A stretch of DNA of 64,000 bases from Stagonosporopsis chrysanthemi (Eukaryota; Ascomycota; Dothideomycetes; Pleosporales; Didymellaceae). The DNA lies in NCBI GenBank assembly GCA_022560025.1, contig JAFISE010000057.1, forward strand, positions 120,529-184,528, in the 5' to 3' direction. The position numbers and the translations under genes were made by a program. Numbering within the stretch: the first letter of the stretch is position 1; each line of letters starts with the position of its first letter. The notes under the pieces are model-generated. The model searched no databases. It saw only the letters and a list, made by a program, of their open reading frames with translations, and was not told the DNA's origin. This document shows positions 34,613 to 46,053 of the stretch, piece by piece.

Positions 34613-35136
34613 ATCAACATTTGCGTATCCGAGTCGATTACGGAGTCGCAGGACTGGGGCGTTGGACTTCATACCTTGTGATGATGTGTTCGTTGCTTCC
34701 AGCTCTGCACCCTCAGATGTACAAAATTAGCAATAGCGAGTGTTATATGGCGTGCGGAGAGGCGATGAAAGAGGCGTTGTATTAATGATTTCATGACGGA
34801 ACGTCATGGGTGGATTCTTTGGTCTTAGTTGCAGCTAATCTACATCCCCAAACATGCGTTTCATCGTCCCTGTTCCCACTTTTGTCTACGCACACCCAAA
34901 ACGTAGCACAGCATAGCGATCCAAACACGCGACCATATTGCAGGAAGCAAGATAAGCTCACGAAGCGTCGTCGATCTCGTTCCCCGCGCTAAATCCGGCC
35001 AAAAAAAGCGCGAACAACGTCATCCAGGCGCCGTCTGCGAAAACACCCCTCTTGTTCTGGCAACCCACAACACACTCTTTCTTTCTTTCTTTCCCTTCTC
35101 GAATCCCCATCTTCCGTGATACCCCAGCGTTCCATC
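34613..35136. other. Intergenic region with pyrimidine-rich promoter
   Basis: Just before the DUF1769 start there is a CT-rich run (TTTC repeats near 35078-35095), typical of fungal core promoters without a TATA box. No gene seen. Confidence 0.5.
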
Positions 35137-36384
35137 ATGGCGCCCCTGCACGAGAAATACGAACTGCGCGTAACCGCCGGCTCAACCTACGACCGCACCA
35201 AGCACCGTGACGTGCTGGTCAACACCGAGAAACCGCTGCACATCTCCTCGGACCTAATTGATGCGCAAATCCGCGTCCGCATAAAGGACTACCGGGGTAC
35301 TTGTCCCTTCCCAATTCCTTTACCAAAAAGAAAAACAGCACAGACCAAAAGAAAAAAGAACCCTCTCTAACCACCCCAAACCCACAGGCCTCCCCAAATC
35401 CTGCCCCGCCACCTCCCCCTACTTCTCCACCCCGCAGCACCCCTACGACCGCTACTCCATCTCCTTCTCCTTCGTGCCCAAGACCGACATCGCCGGCGAC
35501 GACCTCGTCTTCGGCAACGACTTCGAGCACCCGATCCGCGACCGCCTGCCGCCTCTATTCGACAAAGCCTTCGGCATCGTAAAATGGTGGATCGACCCGG
35601 GGCTGGACGGAGACGTGTACGGCGACGAGCCGTATCTTTACGGGGCGCTGCTGTCGAGCATCAACGTGCTGCGTGTTGGGTCGAAAGCGGGCGAGGAGGG
35701 TTCTGAAGAGGAGGCGGCGAAGGAGGGAGAGGAGGAGAAGAAGAAGAAGAAGAAGGGTGGAGAGACAGAGACAGTAGTGTACAGCGAGGGCGCGGACGGC
35801 AGCGGCGCGGCAGTGCGCACGCAGCACAACATCCCCGCAGCGTCTGCGGCGCGGCAGAAGTTCTTCCTCACCGAGGCGAACCGCAAGAATTTCACGTTCG
35901 AGAAGGGCCGCGAGTACCAGTGCGACTTCTTCAATCCGTACTTGGACTTCAATGAGTTTGCGCTGAAGATCGGGTATGGCCTGCCGAATATAAGTATCAT
36001 TGGGCATTGGGACGGGCAGCCGCTTCGGTACGTAGAAGGCCCCTCCTCCTCCTCATCCACCCTTCACGCCCTGTCACTAATCTCCCCTTCCCTTCCTTCC
36101 CTCTCCTTCACTGCCTCTCCCAGACCGACTTTGTGGCACATCCCCCTATTTTCTTTGTCCGAGGCAGGCTGACGAGTTCCCAACTAACCAGCCCGCACTC
36201 GCTCAGATACACGCTCAAGAACAGAGCAACCAACACCGAGCTGTTTGTGGTTGTGATCCAGCTGTGTCCCACAGAGCAGGCGGTCGCTGAAGGCGCGAAG
36301 AGCGCTGACCAGGAGTTTGAGGAGACCCATGGCGTGAAGCAGGCGCCGCCGCAGGAGGGTGGCGCTAATGATGATTTGGACTAG
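35137..36384 (+). CDS. DUF1769 domain protein
   Basis: Exons: 35137-35296, 35388-36027 and 36207-36384, 325 residues. Introns of 91 and 179 nt keep frame and restore KDYRG-LPKSC and QPLR-YTLKNRATNTEL. The DUF1769 core is clear: HPYDRYSISFSFVPKTDIAG, GDDLVFGNDFEHPIRDRLPP, FDKAFGIVKWWIDPGLDGD, EPYLYGALLSSINVLRVG. Between about residues 190 and 215 lies a highly charged Glu/Lys insert with a run of six Lys. The family is fungal, of unknown biochemical function and predicted to be cytosolic. The next gene, LYS12, is convergent, 296 bases away. Confidence 0.88.
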
Positions 36385-36680
36385 ATGATTTGAAATAGGG
36401 GCGTGTGCTGTGTGAGCTGCATCCATGAACGTGGTGTTCGAGGGGGGAAAGGTTGGAAAGATGTGGGGCCCACTTCGGTGGAAGCACTGTTCTTTTGTAT
36501 GATGTATGTGGTTGTTCTGGTTGCGCCGATGATGGGGCATTTTTGGTGTAGGATGGCATAGAGGGATATAAATGATTTGGTGGAGTCGGGCAGCAGCTAA
36601 CGATATTCAAGATGTTGCTTTGCGTTGTATGGTATTTACACTCTACAGTCTACATTTTGTGGTGCCTAGTCATTCAGCTC

Positions 36681-37810
36681 TTACAAACGCTTGCAGATGT
36701 CGTCAATGATATCGTTGGTCTTGCCATTGCCACCGAGGTCGGGCGACAGAAGCTTGGCCTCCTCAAGGTTCGCGTCGACGGCGGCGTAGATGGCAGCAGC
36801 AGCCTTCTCCTCGCCCATAAACTCAAGCATGAGCGCAGTCGAGCGGATGGTAGCGATGGGGTTGGCAATGCCCTGGCCCTCAATGTCAGGTGCAGAGCCG
36901 TGGCAGGGCTCACCGATGGCAAAGTCCTTGCCAACGTTGGCAGACGGGACGAGACCGAGAGAGCCGACAAGAGCAGCAGCACCGTCGGACAGGATGTCGC
37001 CATACAGGTTGGGGGCGACGATGACGTCGTAGTCCTGTGGCTGGCGGAAGAGCTTGTACACCATTGAGTCGACGATCTGCTCCTCGACGTTGACGAGCTG
37101 GTACTTGGGCTCGGCGAGTGCGCGGCGGGCCGTCTCACGGAAGAGGCCGTCGGTTTGCGAGAGGACATTGGACTTGTGGGTCACGGTGACGAGCGGGCGG
37201 GAGTGGATTGACGCCGCGCCGGCGTCGCGCACGCGCTGGCGGCGGAGGGCAATGTCACCGGCCATGGCGGAGATGTTGTACGAGGCAGTCTCGGAGATGC
37301 GCTTGATGGCCTCGGCGATCCTGCTGCCGTCGGCGGCGGCGTACGTCTTCTCCTCCTTGACGTACAGATCCTCGGTGTTCTCGCGGACGATGACGAGGTC
37401 CACGGGCGACCTGGCGCCGGCGACCGACTTGACAGGGCGCACGTTGGCGTACAGCTGCAGGCGCTTGCGGAGGGCGACGATGGGCGACGAGTAGCCCTTG
37501 GTGGCTACAGAGGGCGACGAGACGGCACCAAAGAGAGCGCCATCGCAGTCCGACTTGAGGGCCGCGACCGTGTCCTCGGGCAGCGCAACGCCCTGCTTCT
37601 GGAACGTGTCCCAGCCGGCCTCGTGGTGCGAAAAGCTGAACTTCAGGCCGAACGAGGACGGGAGTGCCTCGAGGATGCGGCGGCCGGCGGGGATGACCTC
37701 GCGGCCAATGCCGTCACCGGGGATGAGGCCTAACGCATCAATTAGCTTCTACAGCATGCGCGTGTGCCGTGGAACATGTGTGTACCAATTCTCAGCGTGC
37801 GGGCGGCCAT
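36681..37810 (-). CDS. LYS12: Homoisocitrate dehydrogenase
   Basis: Exons on the minus strand: 37810-37786 and 37729-36681, 357 residues. The first coding exon is only 25 nt and ends within a Gly codon of RIGLIPGDGIGREV; the intron is 56 nt. The protein is a full-length beta-decarboxylating dehydrogenase: nucleotide and substrate motifs VRPVKSV, LVIVRENTEDLYVKEEKTY (distinguishing homoisocitrate from isopropylmalate dehydrogenases), THKSNVLSQTDGLF, and the metal-binding Asp segment NLYGDILSDGAAALVGSLGL, then GSAPDIEGQGIANPIATI. It oxidises homoisocitrate to 2-oxoadipate with NAD in the aminoadipate pathway of lysine synthesis, normally in mitochondria. The N-terminus is short, so a targeting peptide is not obvious. 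Confidence 0.95.
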
Positions 37811-38535
37811 TGTGGAGCTGTGATGTTGTTGTGGGCTGCGACACTGCTGAAAGTTTTGGGACTGGGAAGGCGCGATCGCCGAGGGCCGGAGGAGCTCAGA
37901 CACGGCAAGCCGAGACGAGTGTCCATCACTCACTCCACGGAGATGAGCGTCCTTCCCCGCAACACCACAGACAGTCGTGAAGTGATCGCACACAACTCAC
38001 ATCGCGAGTATTTAGATGTGAGGTTGCTGTTTTCTGCGAATGGTCTCCAGCCCCCCTCAGCCATGAAGAAGCGAGGCCAAGCACTCAGCCGCATCCAGTC
38101 TACTTGACTGCTGAGCCATCTCCATCGCGCACTGCTTGGCACAGAACCGCCTATCAGGTTGTTGGACCAGATCTCAGTCAGATCTCAGCCAGGTCTTTCA
38201 GCCTTCACAACGCACCTGGCATGTTCGCAAACGACAAGCCTTTAGGCGAACTCGTCAACGTTTCTTGGGTCACAGGCGAAGAGGTGCTGGAACAGAACCT
38301 TCTGGTAGGCTACTTTCACCAGCTGAAAGTCCATCCAGATTTGACTGCTCTCTGCCTGTTAATTATAGGCGCCGCGTCAGGCAGACCAAGCCTCACAAGC
38401 GAGCGACCCATACTCCGCCATATCCATCCTCGTTTGGCGATGATATAGCCGTTGGTAGATAAATGGAAGAGGCAGCCAGACGTTTGAGTCCCCACTGATG
38501 ATCAGAATTTCTCCATCTTCTACTAAACCATAACT
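37811..38535. other. Intergenic region between LYS12 and the pseudogene
   Basis: Promoter side of LYS12. The plus-strand frame 38104-38448 was considered and not called. No repeat seen. Confidence 0.45.
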
Positions 38536-40918
38536 ATGTGGCGGGACTGCGCGGCCGTTCACTGCGGCTTTTGGAAAAAAGAGGGTAGGCTGCCAGCGTG
38601 CCGATAAGCCTCCGCTAATCCGGACGCAGAGAATGGCTCAATCTATCGTGGAACGCTGACGCTTCCAAACAAGTGGGGCCTTGTCCTAGGTAGTTTCTTT
38701 GCCTTGTTCATCAATCTCTCTGGCGGCTACCTCTGGAGCACTATAACCTTTGTCATCCACCAACTCAATGCTTCGAGTAAACCACAAGACGAATCGTACC
38801 ATCAGCTGCAGCTAGTACTTCGCAATACCGACAACGAGCCAGCTTTGATAAACTAGCTCAGTAAATTTGCACGAGCACACAAGCATGATCGAACCAAGAC
38901 CTGGTACAAGAGCGTCGTTCTCATGGTTTTTGCTGGTATGTTCGGTCTCGGCTTCAGTCTCGCAGGTGTGTTTTCAACGGGCATCATCGCCGCTCGAGAC
39001 TCGAGTGTATTGAGTGTTAGCCGGTACTGTGGGTGGTTTCAGGAGCCTACTGTCCAGAACACTGGCGCCACCACCCTCGACAAGTTCTACTCATTCAAAG
39101 ATGAGCAGTTCTACGACTACGTCAATGCCGTTTCTGTAATGACGCGGAATATCTTTCGCAGAAGTGCTGGTTACTCCCGGTCCTGCTACGGACGCTCTGG
39201 CGACAATTCGGCAGCTTGCAGTAATTACGTGCGACCATCGCTGTCTTATAATACCACACGAGACCTACCATGTCCTTTGAACCAAAGCGTCTGCGATGGC
39301 CCCGCAATTTCAGTGGACTCGGGCGCAATACGATCTGACACTGACCTGGGTCTGAATACGCGGCCTGAAGACGCAATATCAGTCAGGAAAGTGCTTACAT
39401 GCGTGCCGCTCGCAGGTGAGAGCTACACGGATGGCTGGCAGCAGGTTTCACCGCAGTATGCAGCTGGAATGGATGTTCCGCTAGGTACACAGATAAAGGC
39501 CTATAGTTTCGGCCCCTACACAAATTGGGCGTCAGACCCTTCTTTCGGGAAGTACACCGCTGGCGTAAACGAGATTGATTGGAAGAGGGGCAAGCGACCA
39601 TATAGTTTGTTGTAAGTTCGACCCGTGCCTTTACCCATACAGTCGGCATGCCAGATACATCTTGAAGGCTCAGAAACAAGGCCTGCTGTCTCAGTCAAGG
39701 AGAGACCAACAGTCTCTACGCTAAAGCCAATTAAGGCATCATCTGTGCCTGCGGACTCTACTGATAAACGGCAGGTGGCGCAATTCAATTTTGGATATGC
39801 CATTTAATCCTAGCTGGGAGCATTTCACGCCAATCCCGGATGTCCAAAATACCTCAGCAGACATGACAATCGTAGGTCTCACAAGCAGAATGAGGTACGT
39901 GACTGCGGTCACAGATTCCTGGTTTCGTGCAGACAATTGCACTGCCACTGATTGGGCATCCGCACCTGAGCTTTACGAAGCAGGTCATCCACTATCTTTT
40001 CTTGGTTGCCAGGATCAATACCAGTTCTGCAAGGTAGACTCTCTGCTTCCGAATCAAGGGACTGCCGGCTCTGTATGTACCCCCTTAACGGGTCTCTTTA
40101 GACTCTTCCCAGATATCTTTCTTGCCAAAGGAACCCCCTGGAATGACACTGAACTGCCAAGTCTTAGTCCTACACAAAAGGCAGTATACAAGCTGCTCGC
40201 AAAAGCCATATCAGGAAGTCAGCTCAACTGGCAGCTGGAGTTCATTGGCCACGAAAATCTCGTTGCAAATGATTTCCTATGGGACAGCGGCTTCGACTTT
40301 GACTTATCTGCGCCCCTGCCCTCGAATCAATGAGAGATCGAGGTCATGAATTGGATGAACGTATCGCTTGACAATACACAACGCAGTATCGTCGCATATG
40401 GGCGACGCAACGAATACGACGTCGGTGGCGGCGTGTCCAGCCTCAAGTATATCGATCAGCCACAAGACCCAGAAATGCGCAGTCTCTGCGACAAAACGAA
40501 AGTGCAGAGCGCGGGACATACATCCTTCTCTGTCCTCGCTATGGCCGCGACTATTGGTTCTGGTGTCTTTTGCATCCTGTCAAACCTTGCAATTCGCAAA
40601 CTCTTCCGCTACCTTCAACACCGCACAGGGCATGGCAAGTACAGTGCTGAGGAATGGTGCTCCACCTCTGTCCTTCAACTGCAACGCATGGCAGCTGAGA
40701 GCGAAGGAATCGGGCCGTGGGTTGGGAAAGACAAAGACGTGCCGAAATTGGCAGAACCTGGGCTGAGATTCAACTTGGTCAATGAGTCACGGTTTAGCCA
40801 TGTGGATAGGACGTCTTATGACAACGGCGAGAATGGCAAAAGCTATGGGTATAGAGCTCTGCACAAAAACGCTGCGCATCATGAGGAAGAAGTTGAGTTA
40901 CGTCCTCTCTCAACTTGA
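38536..40918 (+). pseudogene. Fungal multi-pass membrane protein gene with two nonsense codons
   Basis: Reconstructed exons: 38536-38584, 38630-39611 and 39775-40918, together 725 codons in one frame, with intact GTAGGC and GTAAGT donors, CAG acceptors and branch sites. Two stops interrupt it: TAG at 38854-38856 and TGA at 40331-40333. The protein resembles a family of large fungal membrane proteins: TLPNKWGLVLGSFFALFINL, SGGYLWSTITFVIHQ, then extracellular Cys-rich segments (FTPIPDVQNTSADMTIVGL, FLGCQDQYQFC) and a final helix SFSVLAMAATIGSGVFCILS. At both stops relatives appear to have Trp (for example in LPSNQ-x-EIEVMNW), so TGG to TAG and TGG to TGA changes explain them. With no frameshifts and clean splice sites, inactivation looks recent, or the stops are sequence errors. 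Function of the family is unknown. Confidence 0.75.
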
Positions 40919-41635
40919 AGGTATCACAAAGCACGAAGCCGTGTGCGACGAACGAGAAACTCTATAGATCCCGGCGTCAGCTTGCCGTAGCAGCCTCACA
41001 AACAGTCTTTGTAGGAAGTAGAGAGGTTCCGTGCAAGACTTCGACCATTGCCAAGATCCGCAAGAGTCCCCATACAGCAAGGCGGCCTTGAGTAAGGTTT
41101 CACCGCGTCGGCTCCATTGCTCGCATCATAGGGCAGTTGCATCTTCGCGCGAGCGCGTCGACCTTTTAGTATCACTGCAAAATTCTCTGGCACTGTGAGA
41201 CGAGATGTCCCAGACAAGCTTAATTGTGCACTTTATTGAACAAGTACACTACGAGAGAAATATTCAGCCCATTTAACGGAAGTTCCGCACGCGAGTCTGA
41301 TCGTCAGCTTCCACACATGATACATAACTTTTAGTTTTTTAATAACTGCTTGCAGATACTTTGTCGAGCAGTAGGCTGAGGCTTACCGACAAGGTTGGCC
41401 ATTGGATTTTCGCTGTTCGCTGTTCGCTGTTCGGAATTTCTGGTGGCGCTGGTGCGGCTGAGATGCACATTCATCAAGCCCCCGCAAGGCTGAACGAGGG
41501 CAGGCTGCCCAGGCTTTTTGTTCACATCATGAATCGTTGTGTTGAATCTCCCATATAAAGGTTCGTCGCACGTTGTTCAAATCTCTTCACGCAACGACCA
41601 CTTCCCAATCTCGTCCCAACAAAGCCCAGGTCAAG
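40919..41635. other. Intergenic region
   Basis: This lies between the pseudogene and a secreted-protein gene. It holds a CGCTGTT triplicate at 41411-41431 and a TATA element near its right end. No gene seen. Confidence 0.5.
41554..41559 (+). promoter_or_regulatory. TATA element of the surface protein gene
   Basis: TATAAA lies 82 bases upstream of the ATG at 41636, a usual position for a fungal core promoter. Confidence 0.5.
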
Positions 41636-42592
41636 ATGTTGCTCGCAGTCATCTTTCTGTCGACCCTTCTAGCGACAGCAGAGGCATCTGTAGTCTTCTT
41701 CAGAGTTCCGCCACGCGTTGTCCCAAACAAGGTCACTCCTAAAGCAACTCCGAAATCGCAGAAGCCAGATCCGCCGCCGAATAACAACAACAAGCCCCCA
41801 CCAGGTCGGCCTGCGATGTCTCCAGAAGAGGCAATAGCAAATAACGCTATGGGGCTTGAACGACGACTAAAAAACGCCAAAGCAATTGGCGACGCAATCG
41901 ACTTTGCGGCTCAACTTGCAGAGGCGATCTTAGCAACCGACGCAACAACAACAGTGAAAGGTACGCTCTCATCACTGCTTCACAGCCCATATCAAACGAC
42001 CCCCGATACCTAACATGCCACAATAGCCGCTTCAACAGTAACCATAGACCCCACCGATTTCCGCCCTTGTCAATCCTACGCCTCCCTGCTCCGCTCCTGC
42101 GCCGCAGCCACCCCCTCCTTCCACACCCTCGAGTACGAAGAAAAAGCCTCATGCGTGTGCTACGCAGCCAGCACGAGCGGCTGCAGCGCCGTGCCGACGT
42201 GGCAGGCCAGCTACGATGTGCACGAGTCGGACTGCTGGGCCTTCTTCGAGGGCTACGGGTACAGCCGCATTGCGCAGGCGATGGATGAGGTGACGCAGTT
42301 GCCCGGCCCGGGCTTGTGCGATGCCGCGAGCAGTGCGCTGAAGATGCCGAGCAGCTTGCCCGCGCGGACGGTTAGCTGTGGTGCGTCGTCAGCGTCGGCT
42401 ACGGTGGAGGCGGCGCAAGCTACGCGAACAGGGAATGCGGGGGCGACGCGGGAGTTGCTGACGGGGTTTGATAAGAGCGTGTTGGTGAGTCCGCAGTTTG
42501 GAGTAGGTTGGAGATTGAAGAGGTTGCTAATCGAGTAGTAGGCTGTGTTTGTGAGTGGTGTGACGACGCTTTGGTGGATGATATGGGCTTGA
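41636..42592 (+). CDS. Secreted, probably GPI-anchored Cys-containing protein
   Basis: Exons: 41636-41960, 42027-42484 and 42542-42592, 277 residues. A signal peptide (MLLAVIFLSTLLATAEA) is followed by a Pro/Lys/Asn-rich segment, a helical part (EAIANNAMGLERRLKNAKAI), then a domain with at least eight Cys (SYASLLRSCAAATPSFHTLE, SCVCYAASTSGCSAV, DCWAFFEGYGYSR). The third exon gives a hydrophobic C-terminus (VLAVFVSGVTTLWWMIWA) after a small-residue stretch (ATRTGNAGATRELL), as expected of a GPI-anchor signal. If the last intron (42485-42541) is retained, the protein ends instead with a charged tail, RLKRLLIE, and would be free. Family not recognised; an extracellular or wall location is likely. 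A plant- or host-interaction role cannot be judged. Confidence 0.72.
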
Positions 42593-43475
42593 CTGCAGTC
42601 AGTCAGTTGGTGGTTTTGACGACATCGCATCATGAGTCCTGGTTTAGCGTGGTTCTGAGTAGTACACACATTGTCTCCTCGAAGAATGCTTAGCATACGA
42701 CGAATGACAGAGACTTCAATTCGTACCGGATTTGAGGAAGCGACGCAAGTTGTACAGAGAAATGTACCTCCAACTTTTCCTCCAGCTTTTTCTCTCAACC
42801 TCCTATTGTGACATTGTGCTGTATATTGTTGGGTCTAAGACTTGCGGACCAAATCAGAATCTTAGTACTGAGACTGCGGTTCTGATGCATCTTGGTAGCG
42901 AAGAGAGAAAATCAGGATAAGAGATTCCTTAAATGGAACACGCCTTGGTTCGATTGCCACTATGTCTCAAACCCCCTTGGCGGACTACGTTGTGCTTTTG
43001 CCTTGGATACAGCACGCACAGGTCTTGGCACCGTTTGTAGCCGATAGTTGAATTGGACGAGATTGTGTTAGACGAATGTTGTGGAAATCTCCTACGAGCA
43101 TCGATGCCCAGAATGCGGTCACACTAGCCAAGCTCCATGGTTCGGCAACCGGCAGCGCCAGCACGCGCCATGCCGCTACGCACGAAACATGACATCAATT
43201 CGACCAGCAAGGTGCTGGCTTTGCGCTGCTTGCACTCCACGATGGCCGCCTAACAGCGTCAGCCGAGTACAGCATCGCTTTGAACAGATATAAGGTGCAA
43301 CAAGAACCTGCTATGTCCGAATCTAACCATAAACCACACTTACAATTCACAAAGTATCAGGCCCGGATCGTAATCACAGCACCAAACCCACCATCGCCAG
43401 AACGATCTCTTCATCCTGACAACTCACTCTCACAACTACCCACCCTAAAACGCGCACACTCTCCACCCCCTCATC
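42593..43475. other. Intergenic region
   Basis: Short frames at 42732-42920 and 43280-43618 are not supported. The right end is the presumed promoter of the next gene. Nothing else seen. Confidence 0.45.
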
Positions 43476-43916
43476 ATGTCCGCAAACACCACCGGCCTCT
43501 GCTCCAACTACCCCATCAGTCTCACGTCCCCCATAACCTGGGGCAACAACACCGCCTACGTCGTCACAGGGCCCATCTCCAACTTCACCGAAGCCGTAAC
43601 ATCCTGCTGCCCACCTAACGGTACCGTGTCGAACTACCCCGGTGGCCCTGAGCCGCTGGCTTGCTACTATATGTGTGCCTTCAACGGCAGCGTCGGGGAT
43701 ATGCGCGAGGCGATGGCGTGTAATCGCGGGGCGGCGGAGGAGAGGAGGAGGGCGGGAGTTGGGCCAGCGGAGGGGGCGGGCGGGATGGGGTATCATCCGG
43801 ATCTGGCTTCTGAGGGTGGAGCTGGGAGATTGGGGGTGGTTGGGGGAAGGTTGGGGGCGTGGAAGTGCGTGATGCTTGTGTTGGGGGTTGTTGGATCTAC
43901 GGTGGGGTGGATCTAG
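43476..43916 (+). CDS. Small Cys-containing hypothetical protein, 146 residues
   Basis: A single exon. The N-terminal 80 residues carry six to seven Cys and several N-glycosylation sequons (ANTTGLCSNYPISLTSP, SNFTEAVTSCCPPNGT, LACYYMCAFNGSVGD), as in extracellular proteins, but no N-terminal signal peptide is visible from this start. A basic and Gly-rich region follows, and the last 20 residues are hydrophobic (CVMLVLGVVGSTVGWI), resembling a GPI signal or tail anchor. An upstream signal-encoding exon may be missing from this model. Family not recognised; it lies 0.9 kb from another putative surface protein. Confidence 0.6.
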   Translation: MSANTTGLCSNYPISLTSPITWGNNTAYVVTGPISNFTEAVTSCCPPNGTVSNYPGGPEPLACYYMCAFNGSVGDMREAMACNRGAAEERRRAGVGPAEGAGGMGYHPDLASEGGAGRLGVVGGRLGAWKCVMLVLGVVGSTVGWI

Positions 43917-45750
43917 ATGCTGTTAAGTGAGCTGTCACTTCTTGATCTGCGTTTTGTTGTGGATCTGGTAAGCCGGTGCGCTACGGATGTGCCTCTCGTT
44001 GTGAGATAGTAGCGTTCGTCGCTGGTCAAAATCACGTTACCTTGTTGAGAGGCAGTGTTTATCTGTGTAGCCTGGAAGCCACGAGACCACCAAACACAAA
44101 GAATGGCTTGTGGTAACGAAACAAGCAAAAGCATCGGCAAATCGCACCACGCATCAAGCTAGAATCGTGATTAATCAACAATCACCTTCAGCTTGTCGTC
44201 GAACCAGAAAGACTCGAAGGCTTACGTGCGGATCCGGGTGGTAGGACGAAGGACTCAACGCTAAATAATCTTGACACTATTCAGGTATTTCGTTACGAGC
44301 TGCCAAGGACTAGTCGGGTCCGCGGCAGGATTTTGCTCATCCAGATCTTCAGGAAATTGGGCCGACCTGTTGTCCCACTAAATCCGTTCAACCCATGCAA
44401 CGCATGTCGTCGTCGCTTCAAAAAGCAACTGAAACTCCACAATCGACACAGATTGGGACGATCCTTCTTCAGGTTGATCGGGCTGATGCGGACTCTCGTA
44501 GTCCTGCAGGACGCCTTCTCCCGTGCTTATTCACTGAACGGTACACTGTCATCGCACGACAGAATCAATAGACTGGGTTCTAGGACAGGGGCTCGTTCTC
44601 ATGGGTTATTTTGTGACATCCCGAAGGATTTGTGACTCTACTGATACATGTCAGAGGCGCGGCAGAAAACATTGTTAATGTCGTGTCATCTCACCTTCAC
44701 AAAGCGGTAAAGTTACTGCATTAGTGCAGGGTATGCGGCCCAGAGCATGACGACCTGAGGCCCAGAAGGGCCGACGAACTTCTGTACGTACAAGGCGCAC
44801 ACCAAGATATCTTTCGTGATATCTGAGCACCACAAAGTGAGACATTATTTTTTGGCTGTGGAATCAGCCCGAGGTATCTGTGTGGGCCGCCTCCCAGATC
44901 CTATGATGTTGCGGTGAATGCAATTTCATGTATTCTGCTATTGTGTTGTTGTGTTGTTCTGCTCTCTACAAAGCAGCAGTCGGGTCTATTTACATGACGT
45001 ATCTGTGATGCAGCTGAGGCAAGAGATGCTCTATAGGATGAGGAAGCAACACCAGACCACCAACACGTGATCTGCTTCTCATAACCGTCACATATGATCA
45101 TGGACTATCCGCACGAAAAAGGCTTCAAATCGCAGTCTAGTTGCTAGAGAAACAGAGAAGTACTGCTTCGCTTGCGAAAGTACAAATGATAATCCCGCAG
45201 CCAAAGTCCATCTCTCTTGTGGTTGTCCTCAGTTTTTGGAAAAGACTTGGCGGAATGGTTGATGCGTGGGACGAAGTTTCAACAAAATCCATGCTCGCAT
45301 TTGAACCCTGGTTACAGTAGCCGTGCTGTTCAGTGGCTTGAAGTTCTTACCTGTAATACAGGCTTACTATCTATTTGCATGACAGTAGATTCCAATAGGA
45401 ACGTCAGTCATGACCTGACACTGCGTACCTTGACGAGTGTTACCCCCGCTCCGACGCGCTACCGATGGGCTGTCCTGATCAGTCCTGGCGAGCGATACCA
45501 GTGGCGTATATCTCCAGACAATAGCAACAAGGGGCAGAGATGATCAATTTAAATAGGGCACCTGCCAGGAAGTCTGAACTGCAATCCTTGAATTGTCATC
45601 AATCAGAAGATGTTTCCATCAGCTCAATACCCACCTGCGAGACTTCACCATACTTTCAGTCGCTCGGACCACATGAATATTGTTGCCAATGTCAAACGTA
45701 ATATCACTTCAGATTGGTGGTGTTGATCGCAGCTAACAGCCGATCAAGCC
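43917..45750. other. Long gene-poor region, 1.83 kb
   Basis: No gene, RNA gene or transposon was recognised. Frames at 44333-44635, 44901-45101 and 45217-45543 lack support. A T-loop-like string near 45300 (minus) has no pairing stems and is not a tRNA. Confidence 0.45.
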
Positions 45751-46053
45751 ATGATCGTCAAGGATGCGTCAACAGAGTTGTGCTGTATTCCATACAGCCC
45801 CTCGAGAGCGCAAGATGACACAACATCTTATCCTCGAACAAAGAAACGATCACCAGGCCCGAAACATTCCATGCATCAAATTAGAACCACAGTTCACATG
45901 CCATATCCTGTGGATTACTGTGAGCTCTTTCCCCCTCCACCAAGAGCCTGGCAGTGCTGTGGATGTGAAGAGAAACATTACAACTTCGAGGAATCATGCT
46001 TCGCTTGCGCAATGACTTACTGCAAAGATTGCAAAATGATTGCCTGGAATTGA
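45751..46053 (+). CDS. Possible small CxxC protein, 100 residues
   Basis: A single short frame from an ATG. The C-terminal 40 residues carry a regular pattern of Cys pairs: WQCCGCEEKHYNFEESCFAC then MTYCKDCK, that is C-x2-C around x11-x12 spacing, like small zinc-ribbon proteins common in fungi (W-x-CC-x-C-x-N-Y patterns). The N-terminal 60 residues are low complexity and may not be coding as drawn. No function can be assigned. The Cys pattern makes a real gene plausible, but no splice or promoter signal supports it. Confidence 0.4.
   Translation: MIVKDASTELCCIPYSPSRAQDDTTSYPRTKKRSPGPKHSMHQIRTTVHMPYPVDYCELFPPPPRAWQCCGCEEKHYNFEESCFACAMTYCKDCKMIAWN

Noticed and set aside
39616..39790. Frameshift in the pseudogene between 39615 and 39791
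   Set aside because: A normal GTAAGT-CAG intron at 39612-39774 with a branch site restores the frame, so no frameshift is needed.
38854..40333. RIP as the cause of the two nonsense codons
   Set aside because: Only one of the two changes is in the preferred CpA context, and the gene is single copy in this window and not AT-shifted.
45272..45320. Possible tRNA (T-loop-like string on the minus strand)
   Set aside because: The bases around the loop do not form a T stem or the other arms of a tRNA.
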